From Chromobacterium phragmitis (GTDB lineage: Bacteria > Pseudomonadota > Gammaproteobacteria > Burkholderiales > Chromobacteriaceae): DNA of 64,000 bases. The DNA lies in the NCBI RefSeq assembly GCF_003325475.1, contig NZ_CP029495.1, positions 3,286,001 through 3,350,000 on the forward strand. Direction: 5' to 3'. The translations under genes were made by a program, and so were the position numbers. The notes beneath the pieces are model-generated. The model was not told the origin of the DNA. It made no database searches and worked only from the letters and a program-made list of their open reading frames with translations. Every line of letters starts with the position of its first letter. Position 1 is the first letter of the stretch. This document shows positions 17,782 through 25,617 of this stretch, one piece after another.

Positions 17782-18347
17782 TGGCCGGCGCCCTGCTGGC
17801 GGCGGGACAGGCTCGCCGCTTCGGCTCGGACAAGCGGCAGGCGCGCCTGCCGGACGGGCGTCCGCTGCTGGAGGCCAGCGTCGCCGCCTACATCGGCCGG
17901 CTGGAGCCGTTGGCGCTGGTGCTGCCTGCGGACGACGCCTACGGCCTGGCGCTGTGCCGGCGACTGGGGCTGCATCCGCTCGCCTGCGAGCTCAGTCGCG
18001 CCGGCATCGGCCACTCACTGGCTTGCGCCGCGGCCTGGGCGCTCGGACTGCCCGATTGCCAGGGCCTGGTGCTGGGGCTGGCCGACATGCCCGCGCTGCT
18101 GCCTCATACGGTCAGCCAGGTGGCGGCCGCGTTGGCGCACGGCCGCTTGGTGCTGCCGTGCTATCAAGGCCAGGGAGGTCATCCGCGCGGCCTGCCTGCC
18201 TCATCTTTGCCTGCCTTGCTCGATCTGGGCGGAGACGCCGGCGCGCGCGACATCCTGGACTGGAGCGGCGCGCTGAGGCTGGAACTGGACGATCCGGGCG
18301 TGTTGCTGGACATCGATATCCCGGAGGATCTGAAGCGGTTGGCGTGA
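17778..18347 (+). CDS. mocA: MocA-type molybdenum cofactor cytidylyltransferase
   Basis: A 189-residue nucleotidyltransferase. The NTP-binding loop is LLAAGQARRFGSDKRQ (residues 6-21), and the metal-binding aspartate is in GLADMPAL near residue 101. MocA adds CMP to molybdenum cofactor for hydroxylases of the xanthine dehydrogenase family, which fits the upstream genes. MobA (GMP addition) is the alternative, but MobA serves DMSO reductase-type enzymes. It ends the five-gene operon; no clear terminator follows before the chemoreceptor gene. Confidence 0.82.
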   Translation: MMAGALLAAGQARRFGSDKRQARLPDGRPLLEASVAAYIGRLEPLALVLPADDAYGLALCRRLGLHPLACELSRAGIGHSLACAAAWALGLPDCQGLVLGLADMPALLPHTVSQVAAALAHGRLVLPCYQGQGGHPRGLPASSLPALLDLGGDAGARDILDWSGALRLELDDPGVLLDIDIPEDLKRLA

Positions 18348-18418
18348 ATCGGTCAACTCGGTATTTATGCTTAGCGTCCGGGCTTTTCTATAGTGGGAAG
18401 TGTTCAGGCGCGGGATGG

Positions 18419-20281
18419 ATGGGAAATATGCGAGTGCGCTTCAAGGTTGCCCACAAGTTGGTCTTGCTGATCGCGCCGTTGGTGTTGGCCCTGTTCTGCG
18501 TGGCGATAGGCTATGCGTGGCATCAGTGGCGGCTGTTGCAGACACTGGGCCGCGACCAGGTGTTGAGCGCCAATATCGAGATGGTGGGGGACTTGATCCA
18601 GCAGTTGCAGGCGGAGCGCGGGCTCAGTTACGGCTACCTGAACCGGCATCAGGCCTTGCCGGCAGAACTGACGCAAGCGCGCGCGACGGCGGACGAGGTC
18701 TTGCGCAAGATGCGCGGCCAGTCGGGCGCGGACATGTCGGACAGGCTGGAAGGGTATCTGGCGCACAGCGTGCCGACGCAGGATCAGCTGGCGCAGCTGC
18801 GCCGGGATGTCGATGTCCGCCATATTTCTCCAGCGCCAGCCTTCAACCGCTATGCGGACATGATCGAGCAGCTGTCGGGCATCATCACGCTGTTCAACGC
18901 GCAAACGCCCGAGGTGCAGGCCTTGCTGCTGCAATGGTCTGCGGTGAATTGCCAGAAGGAGTTCACCGGGCGCACCCGCGGGTTGGTGACCGGGGTGCTG
19001 ACCGTAGGCAGTTTCAGCATCACCAACTTCCGGCTGGTCAGCGGCGTGGTGTCGCAGGAGGAACTGTGCCGTTCCCAGTATCGCCAGTACGGCGGAGACG
19101 AGGCGTTGCTGAAGGCCGCGATGGACCGAAGCCGGCAGTTCGAGTCGGCGCGGGACGCGGTGCTGGCGCGCGGCGCCGGCGCGATGCAGAGCGAGAAGCC
19201 GGACGACTGGTTCCGCACCGCCAGTCTGAGGATGACCGAGTTGTACCAACTGCAGCGCCAGCTGTTGTCGCAAATCCGCCAGCAGCTGGACGCGCAGGCC
19301 AGCCGCGCCCGCATGCAGGGGTATCTGGTCTTGCTGGGCTTGCTGCTGCTGATGTTGCCCATCGGGCTGGCGGCGCTGATCGGGCGCAACATCATCCATA
19401 CGCTGGGGGCGGAGCCGGACGAGGTGGCGAAAGGCATGCGCGAGTTGTCTGCCGGCCGGCTGGATTTCTTTTTGCCGCTTCGGCGCGGCGACAGCCACAG
19501 CCTGGCCGCCCACATCCGACAGATGGGGGAGCGGCTGACCGGCGTGATCTTGCAGGTGAAGGAGGATGCCGACGCAGTGGCCAACGCCTCCACCGAGCTC
19601 AATTCCGCGTCCCAGGGGCTGTCGCAGGGCGCGGCGCGCACATCGTCCGATGTGGAGGAAAGCAGCAGCGCGATAGACGATATCGCCAGCCGCATGTTTC
19701 ATATGGCCGGCGACGCCAACGACGCAGGCTGCATGGCCGACACCGCCAGCGGGCAGGCGGCGGAGGGCAATCGGGTGGTGCAGCAGACGATCGCGGCGAT
19801 GCACCAGATCGCCAAGCGCACCGACATCATCGACGACATCGCCTACCAGACCAATTTGCTGGCCCTGAACGCGGCGATAGAGGCGGCGCGTGCCGGAGAA
19901 CATGGGCGAGGGTTCGCGGTGGTGGCGGACGAGGTGCGCAAGCTGGCGATGCGCAGCCAGAGCGCGGCCAAGGAAATCGGCAAGGTGGCGATCAGCAGCG
20001 TGGAGCTGGCGGAGAGCGCCGGCCAGCAATTGAGCGACATCGTCGATTCCAGCCGCAAGACGCTGGAACTGGTGAAGGGCATTTCCAGCGAGGCGACGGT
20101 GCAGGCGCAGCGGGTGGGCAACATCAACCAGGCGATGCAGCGGCTGAACCAGTTGTCGCAGGACAACGCCGCCGCCAGCGAGCAGCTGTCGGCGGCGGCG
20201 CAGGAGGTGGCGATGCGCGCCGACAGCCTGCGCCAGCAAATGCACTACTTCCAGCAAGGGGAGCGCCCGCGCGCGGACTGA
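18419..20281 (+). CDS. Methyl-accepting chemotaxis protein with a NIT (nitrate/nitrite-sensing-type) domain
   Basis: A 620-residue receptor: TM1 at about residues 14-36, a helical periplasmic NIT domain with QLQAERGLSYGYLN near residue 61 and the downstream ALLLQWSAVNCQKEFTGRTRG segment, TM2 near 300-325, HAMP, and a signalling tip IAYQTNLLALNAAIEAARAGEHGRGFAVVADEVRKLA near residues 475-510. NIT domains in other proteins sense nitrate or nitrite. The start is ATG at 18419 or 18428. The gene follows the molybdenum hydroxylase operon and converges on the ABC ATPase gene with only 3 bases between stops. Confidence 0.85.
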   Translation: MGNMRVRFKVAHKLVLLIAPLVLALFCVAIGYAWHQWRLLQTLGRDQVLSANIEMVGDLIQQLQAERGLSYGYLNRHQALPAELTQARATADEVLRKMRGQSGADMSDRLEGYLAHSVPTQDQLAQLRRDVDVRHISPAPAFNRYADMIEQLSGIITLFNAQTPEVQALLLQWSAVNCQKEFTGRTRGLVTGVLTVGSFSITNFRLVSGVVSQEELCRSQYRQYGGDEALLKAAMDRSRQFESARDAVLARGAGAMQSEKPDDWFRTASLRMTELYQLQRQLLSQIRQQLDAQASRARMQGYLVLLGLLLLMLPIGLAALIGRNIIHTLGAEPDEVAKGMRELSAGRLDFFLPLRRGDSHSLAAHIRQMGERLTGVILQVKEDADAVANASTELNSASQGLSQGAARTSSDVEESSSAIDDIASRMFHMAGDANDAGCMADTASGQAAEGNRVVQQTIAAMHQIAKRTDIIDDIAYQTNLLALNAAIEAARAGEHGRGFAVVADEVRKLAMRSQSAAKEIGKVAISSVELAESAGQQLSDIVDSSRKTLELVKGISSEATVQAQRVGNINQAMQRLNQLSQDNAAASEQLSAAAQEVAMRADSLRQQMHYFQQGERPRAD

Positions 20282-20284
20282 CGT

Positions 20285-21289
20285 TCAGCGCACCTCGCGC
20301 AGAGTGTCGCGGTCGAAGCGCAGCCGCACCGGCGCGCCGGCCGGCAACAGGTCGGCCGCATGGCGGTTGAGCCGGTCCACTTGCAGCGTCGCGCCTTGCG
20401 CCTCCACCTGATAGCGGATGATGTTGCCCAGCAGCTGGTGCTGGCGGATCACCGCCGGCAGCGCGTCTTCCGATGCGTCGTCGTGGCCCAGCAGTTGCAC
20501 CGACTCAGGCCGGATAGCCAGGTGGCCGTTGATTTCCAGACCCAGCAGGGCGCGGCTCTGCTGCGCGGTCAGCAGGTTGTAGTTGCCCATGAAACGGGCG
20601 ACGAACTTGGTGGCCGGTTGGGTGTAGATGGTTTCGGCCGCGCCTTCCTGTTCCACCTTGCCCTGGTTCATCACGAAGATGCGGTCGGACAGAGTCAACG
20701 CCTCTTCCTGGTCGTGGGTGACGAAGACCGTGGTCAGGCCCAGGCGGCGCTGGATGTCGCGGATCTGCTCGCGCAGGTTTTTGCGGATGCGCGCGTCCAG
20801 CGCGGACAGGGGCTCGTCCAGCAGCAAGAGACGCGGCTCCACCACCAGCGCCCGGGCCAGGGCCACGCGTTGGCGCTGGCCGCCGGACAACTGGTGCGGG
20901 AAGTGTTTCTCGCGGCCGTTCAGCTCCACCAGGGCGATCACTTCCCCGACCTTGCGGCGGATTTCGTCGCCACCGCGCTTCTGCATTTTCAGGCCGAAGG
21001 CGATATTGTCGGCCACGTTCATGTTCGGGAACAGCGCGTAGCTCTGGAACACCATGCCGATGCCGCGTTTTTGCGGCGACTGGTGGGTGATGTCGTCGCC
21101 GGCCAGGCGGATGGCGCCGCCGCTGGGCGTTTCGAAGCCGGCGATCATGCGCAGCACGGTGGTCTTGCCGCAGCCGGACGGGCCGAGGAAGGTGACGAAC
21201 TCGCCAGCCTCCACCTGCATATTGAAATCATGGACCACGGCCTGCTGGCCGAAGCGCTTGTTCAGATGGTCGAGTTGCAGAAATGCCAT
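20285..21289 (-). CDS. ABC importer ATP-binding subunit (PotA/FbpC type)
   Basis: A 334-residue ATPase with Walker A GPSGCGKTT (residues 36-44), Q loop FQSYALFPNMNV, signature LSGGQRQRVALARAL, Walker B LLLLDEPLSALD and H loop VFVTHDQEEA. A C-terminal TOBE-type domain (MGNYNLL onward) is typical of importers of polyamines, iron, thiamine or 2-aminoethylphosphonate. It is the last gene of a four-gene operon (binding protein, permease, permease, ATPase). The substrate is unknown. Confidence 0.88.
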   Translation of the reverse strand: MAFLQLDHLNKRFGQQAVVHDFNMQVEAGEFVTFLGPSGCGKTTVLRMIAGFETPSGGAIRLAGDDITHQSPQKRGIGMVFQSYALFPNMNVADNIAFGLKMQKRGGDEIRRKVGEVIALVELNGREKHFPHQLSGGQRQRVALARALVVEPRLLLLDEPLSALDARIRKNLREQIRDIQRRLGLTTVFVTHDQEEALTLSDRIFVMNQGKVEQEGAAETIYTQPATKFVARFMGNYNLLTAQQSRALLGLEINGHLAIRPESVQLLGHDDASEDALPAVIRQHQLLGNIIRYQVEAQGATLQVDRLNRHAADLLPAGAPVRLRFDRDTLREVR

Positions 21290-21302
21290 GTTGAATTCCG
21301 TT

Positions 21303-22103
21303 TCAATGTTCGTCGGCGCCGAAGGCGGCGCGGTTGCGGCTGACTACTTGCATCAGCCCCATCGCGGCCCAGGTGACCAGGAAGGCGATGACGGCGAGCG
21401 CGGCCGGCTCATAGGCGCGGTTGGCGCCGATCAGCTGCAAATAAGGTCCGAAGGCCGGGCGGGCCAGCAGGCTGGCCAGCGTGAACTCGCCGATGACGAT
21501 GGCGAAGGTCAGGAAGGCGCCGGACAGGATGGCGGTTTTCAGATTCGGGAAGATCACCAGGCGCAGGATGTCGAACCAGCCGCTGCCCAGGCTTTGCGCC
21601 GCCTCGGTCAGCGAGCGCACGTCTATCGCCGACAGGCCGGTGTCCACCGAGCGGTACAGATAGGGCAGGGCCAGCGTCACGTAGCCGAACACCAGCAGCA
21701 GATCCGTGCCGCGCTCGCTGCCGGTGAAGGGCAGCCAGCCCGCGCTGCCGTACAGGCGCAGGTAGCCGAATACCAGCACGATGGCCGGGATCACCAGCGG
21801 CAGCAGGGTGATGAACTCGATCAGCGGACGCAGCCTGGGCAGCTTCAGCTGCACCCAGAAGGCGGTGGGGACGACCAGCACGATGCCGACGGCGATGGTC
21901 AGCAGCGCCAGCAGCGCGGAGTAGCCGAAGCTCGCCTGGAAGCCGGGGTCGGACAGCACCACCCTGTAGGCCTCGAGGCTGTAGCCTTCGCGCTTCATTT
22001 TCAGGCTGAACTCGAAGGTGGCGATCAGCGGCAGCAGGAAGTAGCCGCTGCCCAGCAGGATGGCGAGCCAGGCGCCCAGGCGCGATGTGGCTTTGGTTTT
22101 CAT
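21303..22103 (-). CDS. ABC importer permease 2 (PotC-like)
   Basis: A 266-residue inner-membrane protein with six membrane segments and the permease EAA loop TEAAQSLGSGWFDILRLVIFPNLKTAI near residues 165-190, which docks on the ATPase. It belongs to the binding-protein-dependent permease family of polyamine/iron/phosphonate importers. It overlaps the first permease gene by 4 bases (ATGA) and precedes the ATPase gene by 13 bases. Confidence 0.85.
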   Translation of the reverse strand: MKTKATSRLGAWLAILLGSGYFLLPLIATFEFSLKMKREGYSLEAYRVVLSDPGFQASFGYSALLALLTIAVGIVLVVPTAFWVQLKLPRLRPLIEFITLLPLVIPAIVLVFGYLRLYGSAGWLPFTGSERGTDLLLVFGYVTLALPYLYRSVDTGLSAIDVRSLTEAAQSLGSGWFDILRLVIFPNLKTAILSGAFLTFAIVIGEFTLASLLARPAFGPYLQLIGANRAYEPAALAVIAFLVTWAAMGLMQVVSRNRAAFGADEH

Positions 22104-23011
22104 GCGGCCTCCTGGTGGCTGCGCTTGCGCAGCCAGATATAACCGGCGTTGGCGCTGCCGGTGATCAGCACCATGCCCAGCGCCAGCGCGTAGCCCAGGT
22201 TCTGGTCATGCAGCACGTCGCCGTGGATTTGCGCGTACAACAGGATGGTCACGATATTGAGCGAGCTGCCGGTCAGCGCGTAAGCGGTGGCCACGGCGCC
22301 GAAGGCGTTGGCGAACAGCAAGAGAGCCGCGCCGGCCAGGCTGGGCCACAATACCGGCAGCGCGATGTGGCGCCAGTAGGCGAAGCCGGAGCCGCCCAGG
22401 CTCTCGCAGGCTTCGCGCCATTCGTCCTTCAGGCCTTCCACGGCCGGTGCGATGATCAGCACCATCAATGGAATCTGGAAGTACAGATAGGTCAGGGTCA
22501 GGCCGGCGAAGCTGAGGATGGAAAAGCCGCCGGCGTACAGGTCGACATCCAGATACTTGCGCAGCAGCATGGTCACCAGGCCCATGCGGCCGAGCGTGGC
22601 CAGGAAGGCGAAGGCCAGCGGAATGCCGGCGAAGTTGGACGCGACGCCGGAGAAGGTGGTCAGGGTCGGCCGTATCCAGGCCGGCAAGCCGCCGCGGATG
22701 GCCGCCAGCGCCAGCAGCAGGCCCAGCGCGGTGCCCAGCGCGGCGGAGGCGGCGCTGATCTGCAGGCTGACCTTGTAGGCGCTGAGGATATTGTCGTCGA
22801 ACAGGCGGATGATATTGGCCAGCGTGAAATGGCCTTGCGCGTCCTGGAAGGCCCCGGCCATCAGAAAGGCGGTAGGCAGGATCAGGAACAGTAGCGCGAA
22901 CAGCAGGAAGGGCGCGACGCCCACCCATGACAGCAGCGAGGCGCGGGCGGCGCTTGGGGGGCTGGCTGTGCGGGAAGAGGGCGTCGGCATGGATTCTGAG
23001 GATGCGGACAT
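22100..23011 (-). CDS. ABC importer permease 1 (PotB-like)
   Basis: A 303-residue inner-membrane protein: a polar serine/alanine-rich N-terminus of about 25 residues, then six membrane segments, with the EAA-type loop EACESLGGSGFAYWRHIALPVLWPSL near residues 205-230. It pairs with the second permease gene, which it overlaps by 4 bases. The start at 23011 has an AGAGA upstream; the in-frame ATG at 22990 is also possible. Confidence 0.83.
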   Translation of the reverse strand: MSASSESMPTPSSRTASPPSAARASLLSWVGVAPFLLFALLFLILPTAFLMAGAFQDAQGHFTLANIIRLFDDNILSAYKVSLQISAASAALGTALGLLLALAAIRGGLPAWIRPTLTTFSGVASNFAGIPLAFAFLATLGRMGLVTMLLRKYLDVDLYAGGFSILSFAGLTLTYLYFQIPLMVLIIAPAVEGLKDEWREACESLGGSGFAYWRHIALPVLWPSLAGAALLLFANAFGAVATAYALTGSSLNIVTILLYAQIHGDVLHDQNLGYALALGMVLITGSANAGYIWLRKRSHQEAA

Positions 23012-23074
23012 CGGTATTTCTCTAGGTGAACGGGCCGCCAGCGGCGGCCCGGAGATGAGGCTAGGCGCAGTGTG

Positions 23075-24172
23075 TTACTTCACATTGCTGCCGACCACGC
23101 TGTCCCACTGCTTGGTGATGCCGGCCTTGTAGCTTTCCTGTTGCTCAATGCTCGGAAATACCGCCTTCTTGTAGGCGGCGGCATCCGGCAGCTTGTTCAG
23201 CAGCTCGGCCGGAATCTTCTTCTTGGTGGTCAGGTCATTGAAGCGGATCGGGTGGCAGTAGCCCTTCAGCCAGGCCACCTGGCCTTCGTCGGAGAACAGG
23301 TATTCCATCCACAGCTTGGCGGCGTTCGGGTGCGGCGCGTAGGCGCTGATGGCCTGGGCGTAGACGCCGGCCACCACGCCGGACTTCGGCACGATCACGT
23401 CGACCTTGGGGTTGCCCTTCAGGGTGTCGCGGTCGGCCAGCGCGTTGTAGTCCCAGCGCACAATGATGGGGGTGGTGCCTTGGGCCAGCGAGGCGGCCTT
23501 GCCGATCACCGGCACGAAGTTGCCGTTCTTGTTCAGTTGCGAGAAGAATTTCAGGCCGGCGTCGGCGGCCTTGCCCACATCGCCCTTGGCGTGGGACAGG
23601 CCGGCGGCGAATACGCCCTGGATGGCCTGGTTGGCGGCGCGCGGGTCGCCGGCCAGGGCCACCGCGTTCTTGTATTCCGGCTTCAAGAGGTCGGACCAGT
23701 CGGCCGGCGCCTTGCTGATCAGGTCGCGGTTGACCTGGAAGGTCAGCACGCCGTAGTAGTCGCCGTACCAGTAGCCGTCCTTGTCCTTGACGTTGTCGGG
23801 AATGCTTTTCCAGGCGGACACCTTGTACGGCTGCAGCAGGCCCTGGGCCTTGGCTTGCGGGCCGAAGGACAGGCCGACGTCGATCACGTCCGGCGCCTGC
23901 GGCCCCTTGTTGTTCTTGTTGGCCTTGATGGCTTCCAGCTCGTCGGCGGAGCCGGCGTCCGGGTTCAGCTCGTTCACCTTGATGCCGTACTTGGCCTTGA
24001 AGCCGGCGATCACGTTGCCGTAGCCGCACCAGTCATGCGGCAGGGCGATGGTGTTCAGTTCGCCTTCTTTCTTGGCGGCTTGGATCAGCGCGTCCAGATT
24101 GGCGGCGAAAGCGGCGTTGGCGATCAGTCCCAAGGCGCCGGCGACGGCGATGCATCCCAATTTTTGCTTCAT
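23075..24172 (-). CDS. ABC importer periplasmic substrate-binding protein
   Basis: A 365-residue binding protein with a signal peptide (KLGCIAVAGALGLIANAAFA) and a type-II fold of the iron/polyamine/2-aminoethylphosphonate class: NLDALIQAAKKEGELNTIALP, WSDLLKPEYKNAVALAGDPRAANQAIQGVFAAG, and GVYAQAISAYAPHPNAAKLWMEYLFSDEGQ. I placed the start at the second of two adjacent ATGs (24172), where GGGGAG has normal spacing; the one at 24175 is equally plausible. First gene of the importer operon. Tyrosine iron ligands of FbpA are not obvious, so iron is not favoured. Confidence 0.82.
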   Translation of the reverse strand: MKQKLGCIAVAGALGLIANAAFAANLDALIQAAKKEGELNTIALPHDWCGYGNVIAGFKAKYGIKVNELNPDAGSADELEAIKANKNNKGPQAPDVIDVGLSFGPQAKAQGLLQPYKVSAWKSIPDNVKDKDGYWYGDYYGVLTFQVNRDLISKAPADWSDLLKPEYKNAVALAGDPRAANQAIQGVFAAGLSHAKGDVGKAADAGLKFFSQLNKNGNFVPVIGKAASLAQGTTPIIVRWDYNALADRDTLKGNPKVDVIVPKSGVVAGVYAQAISAYAPHPNAAKLWMEYLFSDEGQVAWLKGYCHPIRFNDLTTKKKIPAELLNKLPDAAAYKKAVFPSIEQQESYKAGITKQWDSVVGSNVK

Positions 24173-24237
24173 CATTGCTCCCCATTTCGGCCTGTGGCCT
24201 ATTGATTGAAAAACTGATGCGATGGTATGAGGGATTG

Positions 24238-24264
24238 ATGACAAAACAACGTCATTAATATGAC
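24238..24264. promoter_or_regulatory. Three-half-site operator candidate upstream of the ABC importer operon
   Basis: ATGAC-(8 bases)-GTCAT-TAAT-ATGAC: the right pair forms a perfect 14-bp palindrome (24251-24264), and a third half-site lies 8 bases away. It is 66-92 bases upstream of the binding-protein start and beyond the hcnC terminator, in an AT-rich promoter-like stretch. Binding protein unknown. Confidence 0.45.
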
Positions 24265-24300
24265 AAGACGGTTTCATTGGCGGATGCGGCTAGGGCGTCC

Positions 24301-24335
24301 AAAAAAAAAGCCGCCAGCCCGTGGGGCTTGGCGGC
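24301..24335 (-). terminator. Intrinsic terminator of the hcnABC operon
   Basis: Read on the minus strand, GCCGCCAAGCCC pairs with GGGCTGGCGGC and is followed by nine T. It lies 21 bases after the hcnC stop and separates hcnABC from the ABC importer operon on the same strand. Confidence 0.93.
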
Positions 24336-24356
24336 AATGAGAGGAACTCGGTTGGC

Positions 24357-25616
24357 TCAGGCGTGCAGCGCGAAATCCAGCGCCTTTTCAGTGCGGTTGG
24401 AGAAGCGGCTGGCCAGGAAGGGGGTGACGTCCAGCGGCAGCGGCTCGCCGCGCACCAGGCCGTTCAGCATCACGCCGGTGATGGCCGAGGTGAGGATGCC
24501 GGTGCGGAAATGGCCGCAAGCGTTCAGGTAGCCTTCTATGCCGTCCTCCGGCCCCAGTATCGGCAGTTCGTCCGGCGTGCCGGGACGCAGGCCGGCCCAG
24601 CAACGCTTGATGTTGATGTTGGCCAGCTCCGGCAGGCAGCGCACCGCGCCCTGCACCAAGCCATTGATTTCCGGATAGGTGATGGTGGTGTCGTAGCCCT
24701 TGTCCTCGGTGGTGCTGCCGATCAGGATTTCGCCGTTGTCCTTCTGCGCGATGTAGCAGTCGCTGGTGGTGATGCAGCCGCGCAAGAGCTTGGGCATTTT
24801 CTCCGATAGCACGATCTGCCCCTTGACCGGCTTGACCGGGATGGTGCGGTCGGTGGCCCAGCGGCACAGTTCGGCCGCCCAGGAGCCGCCGGCGTTGATC
24901 AGCGTATGGCAGGAGAAATCGCCGGCCTCGGCGGTGCGCACGCCGGTGACGCGGCTGCCCTGGCGGGTGACGCCGGTGACGTTGACGTTGAAGAATACGT
25001 CCACTCCGTTCTGCCGCGCCGCCTCGGTGTAGGCGTCGGTCAGGCGGAAGGGGCTGACCTGGTGGTCGCACAGGAATTCCAGCGCGCCCTGAGCCTCGCT
25101 GCTGACGAAGGGTTCGCTCTCGCGCAGCTGCGCGCGGTCCTGCCAGCGCACTTGGCTGGACAGATGGGGGATCTGCGCGGCGATGTGCTCGGCGTACAGC
25201 TGGTCTTCCTCGTCGTAAATGATGTACTTGAGTCCGGTTTCCTCGAACTTGAAATCCATGCCGTGGTTTTCCATCAGCTCCTGGTGCAGCGTCGGGTACA
25301 AGGCGTTGGAGGCCAGCGCGAAATCGAAGAAGCACTGCGGCAGGATGTGCGGCGTGCTGGCGTCCACCGCGACGGCGGCGCCGGCGGCTTCGCGCTTGCG
25401 CTTGGCCGAGGTCATGCGGAAGAAGATCACGCCGCAGCCCAGGCCCACCGATTCGCCTATCGCCCACAGGCCGCCGGCCGACGCCCGAGACGCGTTGCCG
25501 GGGCGCTTGCTGTCTATCAGCGCGATCTTCAGATCGCGGCGCTTGGACAACTGGTAGGCGCAGGAGGCGCCGATCACGCCGCCGCCGGCGATCACGATGT
25601 CGTATTGCTTGCTCAT
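24357..25616 (-). CDS. hcnC: Hydrogen cyanide synthase subunit HcnC
   Basis: A 419-residue FAD-dependent amino acid oxidase-type subunit (Pseudomonas HcnC is about 417). The FAD-binding motif is VIAGGGVIGASCAYQLSKR (residues 8-26). Blocks such as RASAGGLWAIGESVGLGCGVIFF, LEFLCDHQVSPFRLTDAY, DCYIAQKDNGEILIGSTTEDKG and the C-terminal NACGHFRTGILTSAITGV match HcnC closely. With HcnA and HcnB it oxidises glycine to HCN and CO2 at the membrane. It starts 1 base after the hcnB stop and is followed by a strong terminator. Confidence 0.95.
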   Translation of the reverse strand: MSKQYDIVIAGGGVIGASCAYQLSKRRDLKIALIDSKRPGNASRASAGGLWAIGESVGLGCGVIFFRMTSAKRKREAAGAAVAVDASTPHILPQCFFDFALASNALYPTLHQELMENHGMDFKFEETGLKYIIYDEEDQLYAEHIAAQIPHLSSQVRWQDRAQLRESEPFVSSEAQGALEFLCDHQVSPFRLTDAYTEAARQNGVDVFFNVNVTGVTRQGSRVTGVRTAEAGDFSCHTLINAGGSWAAELCRWATDRTIPVKPVKGQIVLSEKMPKLLRGCITTSDCYIAQKDNGEILIGSTTEDKGYDTTITYPEINGLVQGAVRCLPELANINIKRCWAGLRPGTPDELPILGPEDGIEGYLNACGHFRTGILTSAITGVMLNGLVRGEPLPLDVTPFLASRFSNRTEKALDFALHA

Positions 25617-25617
25617 G

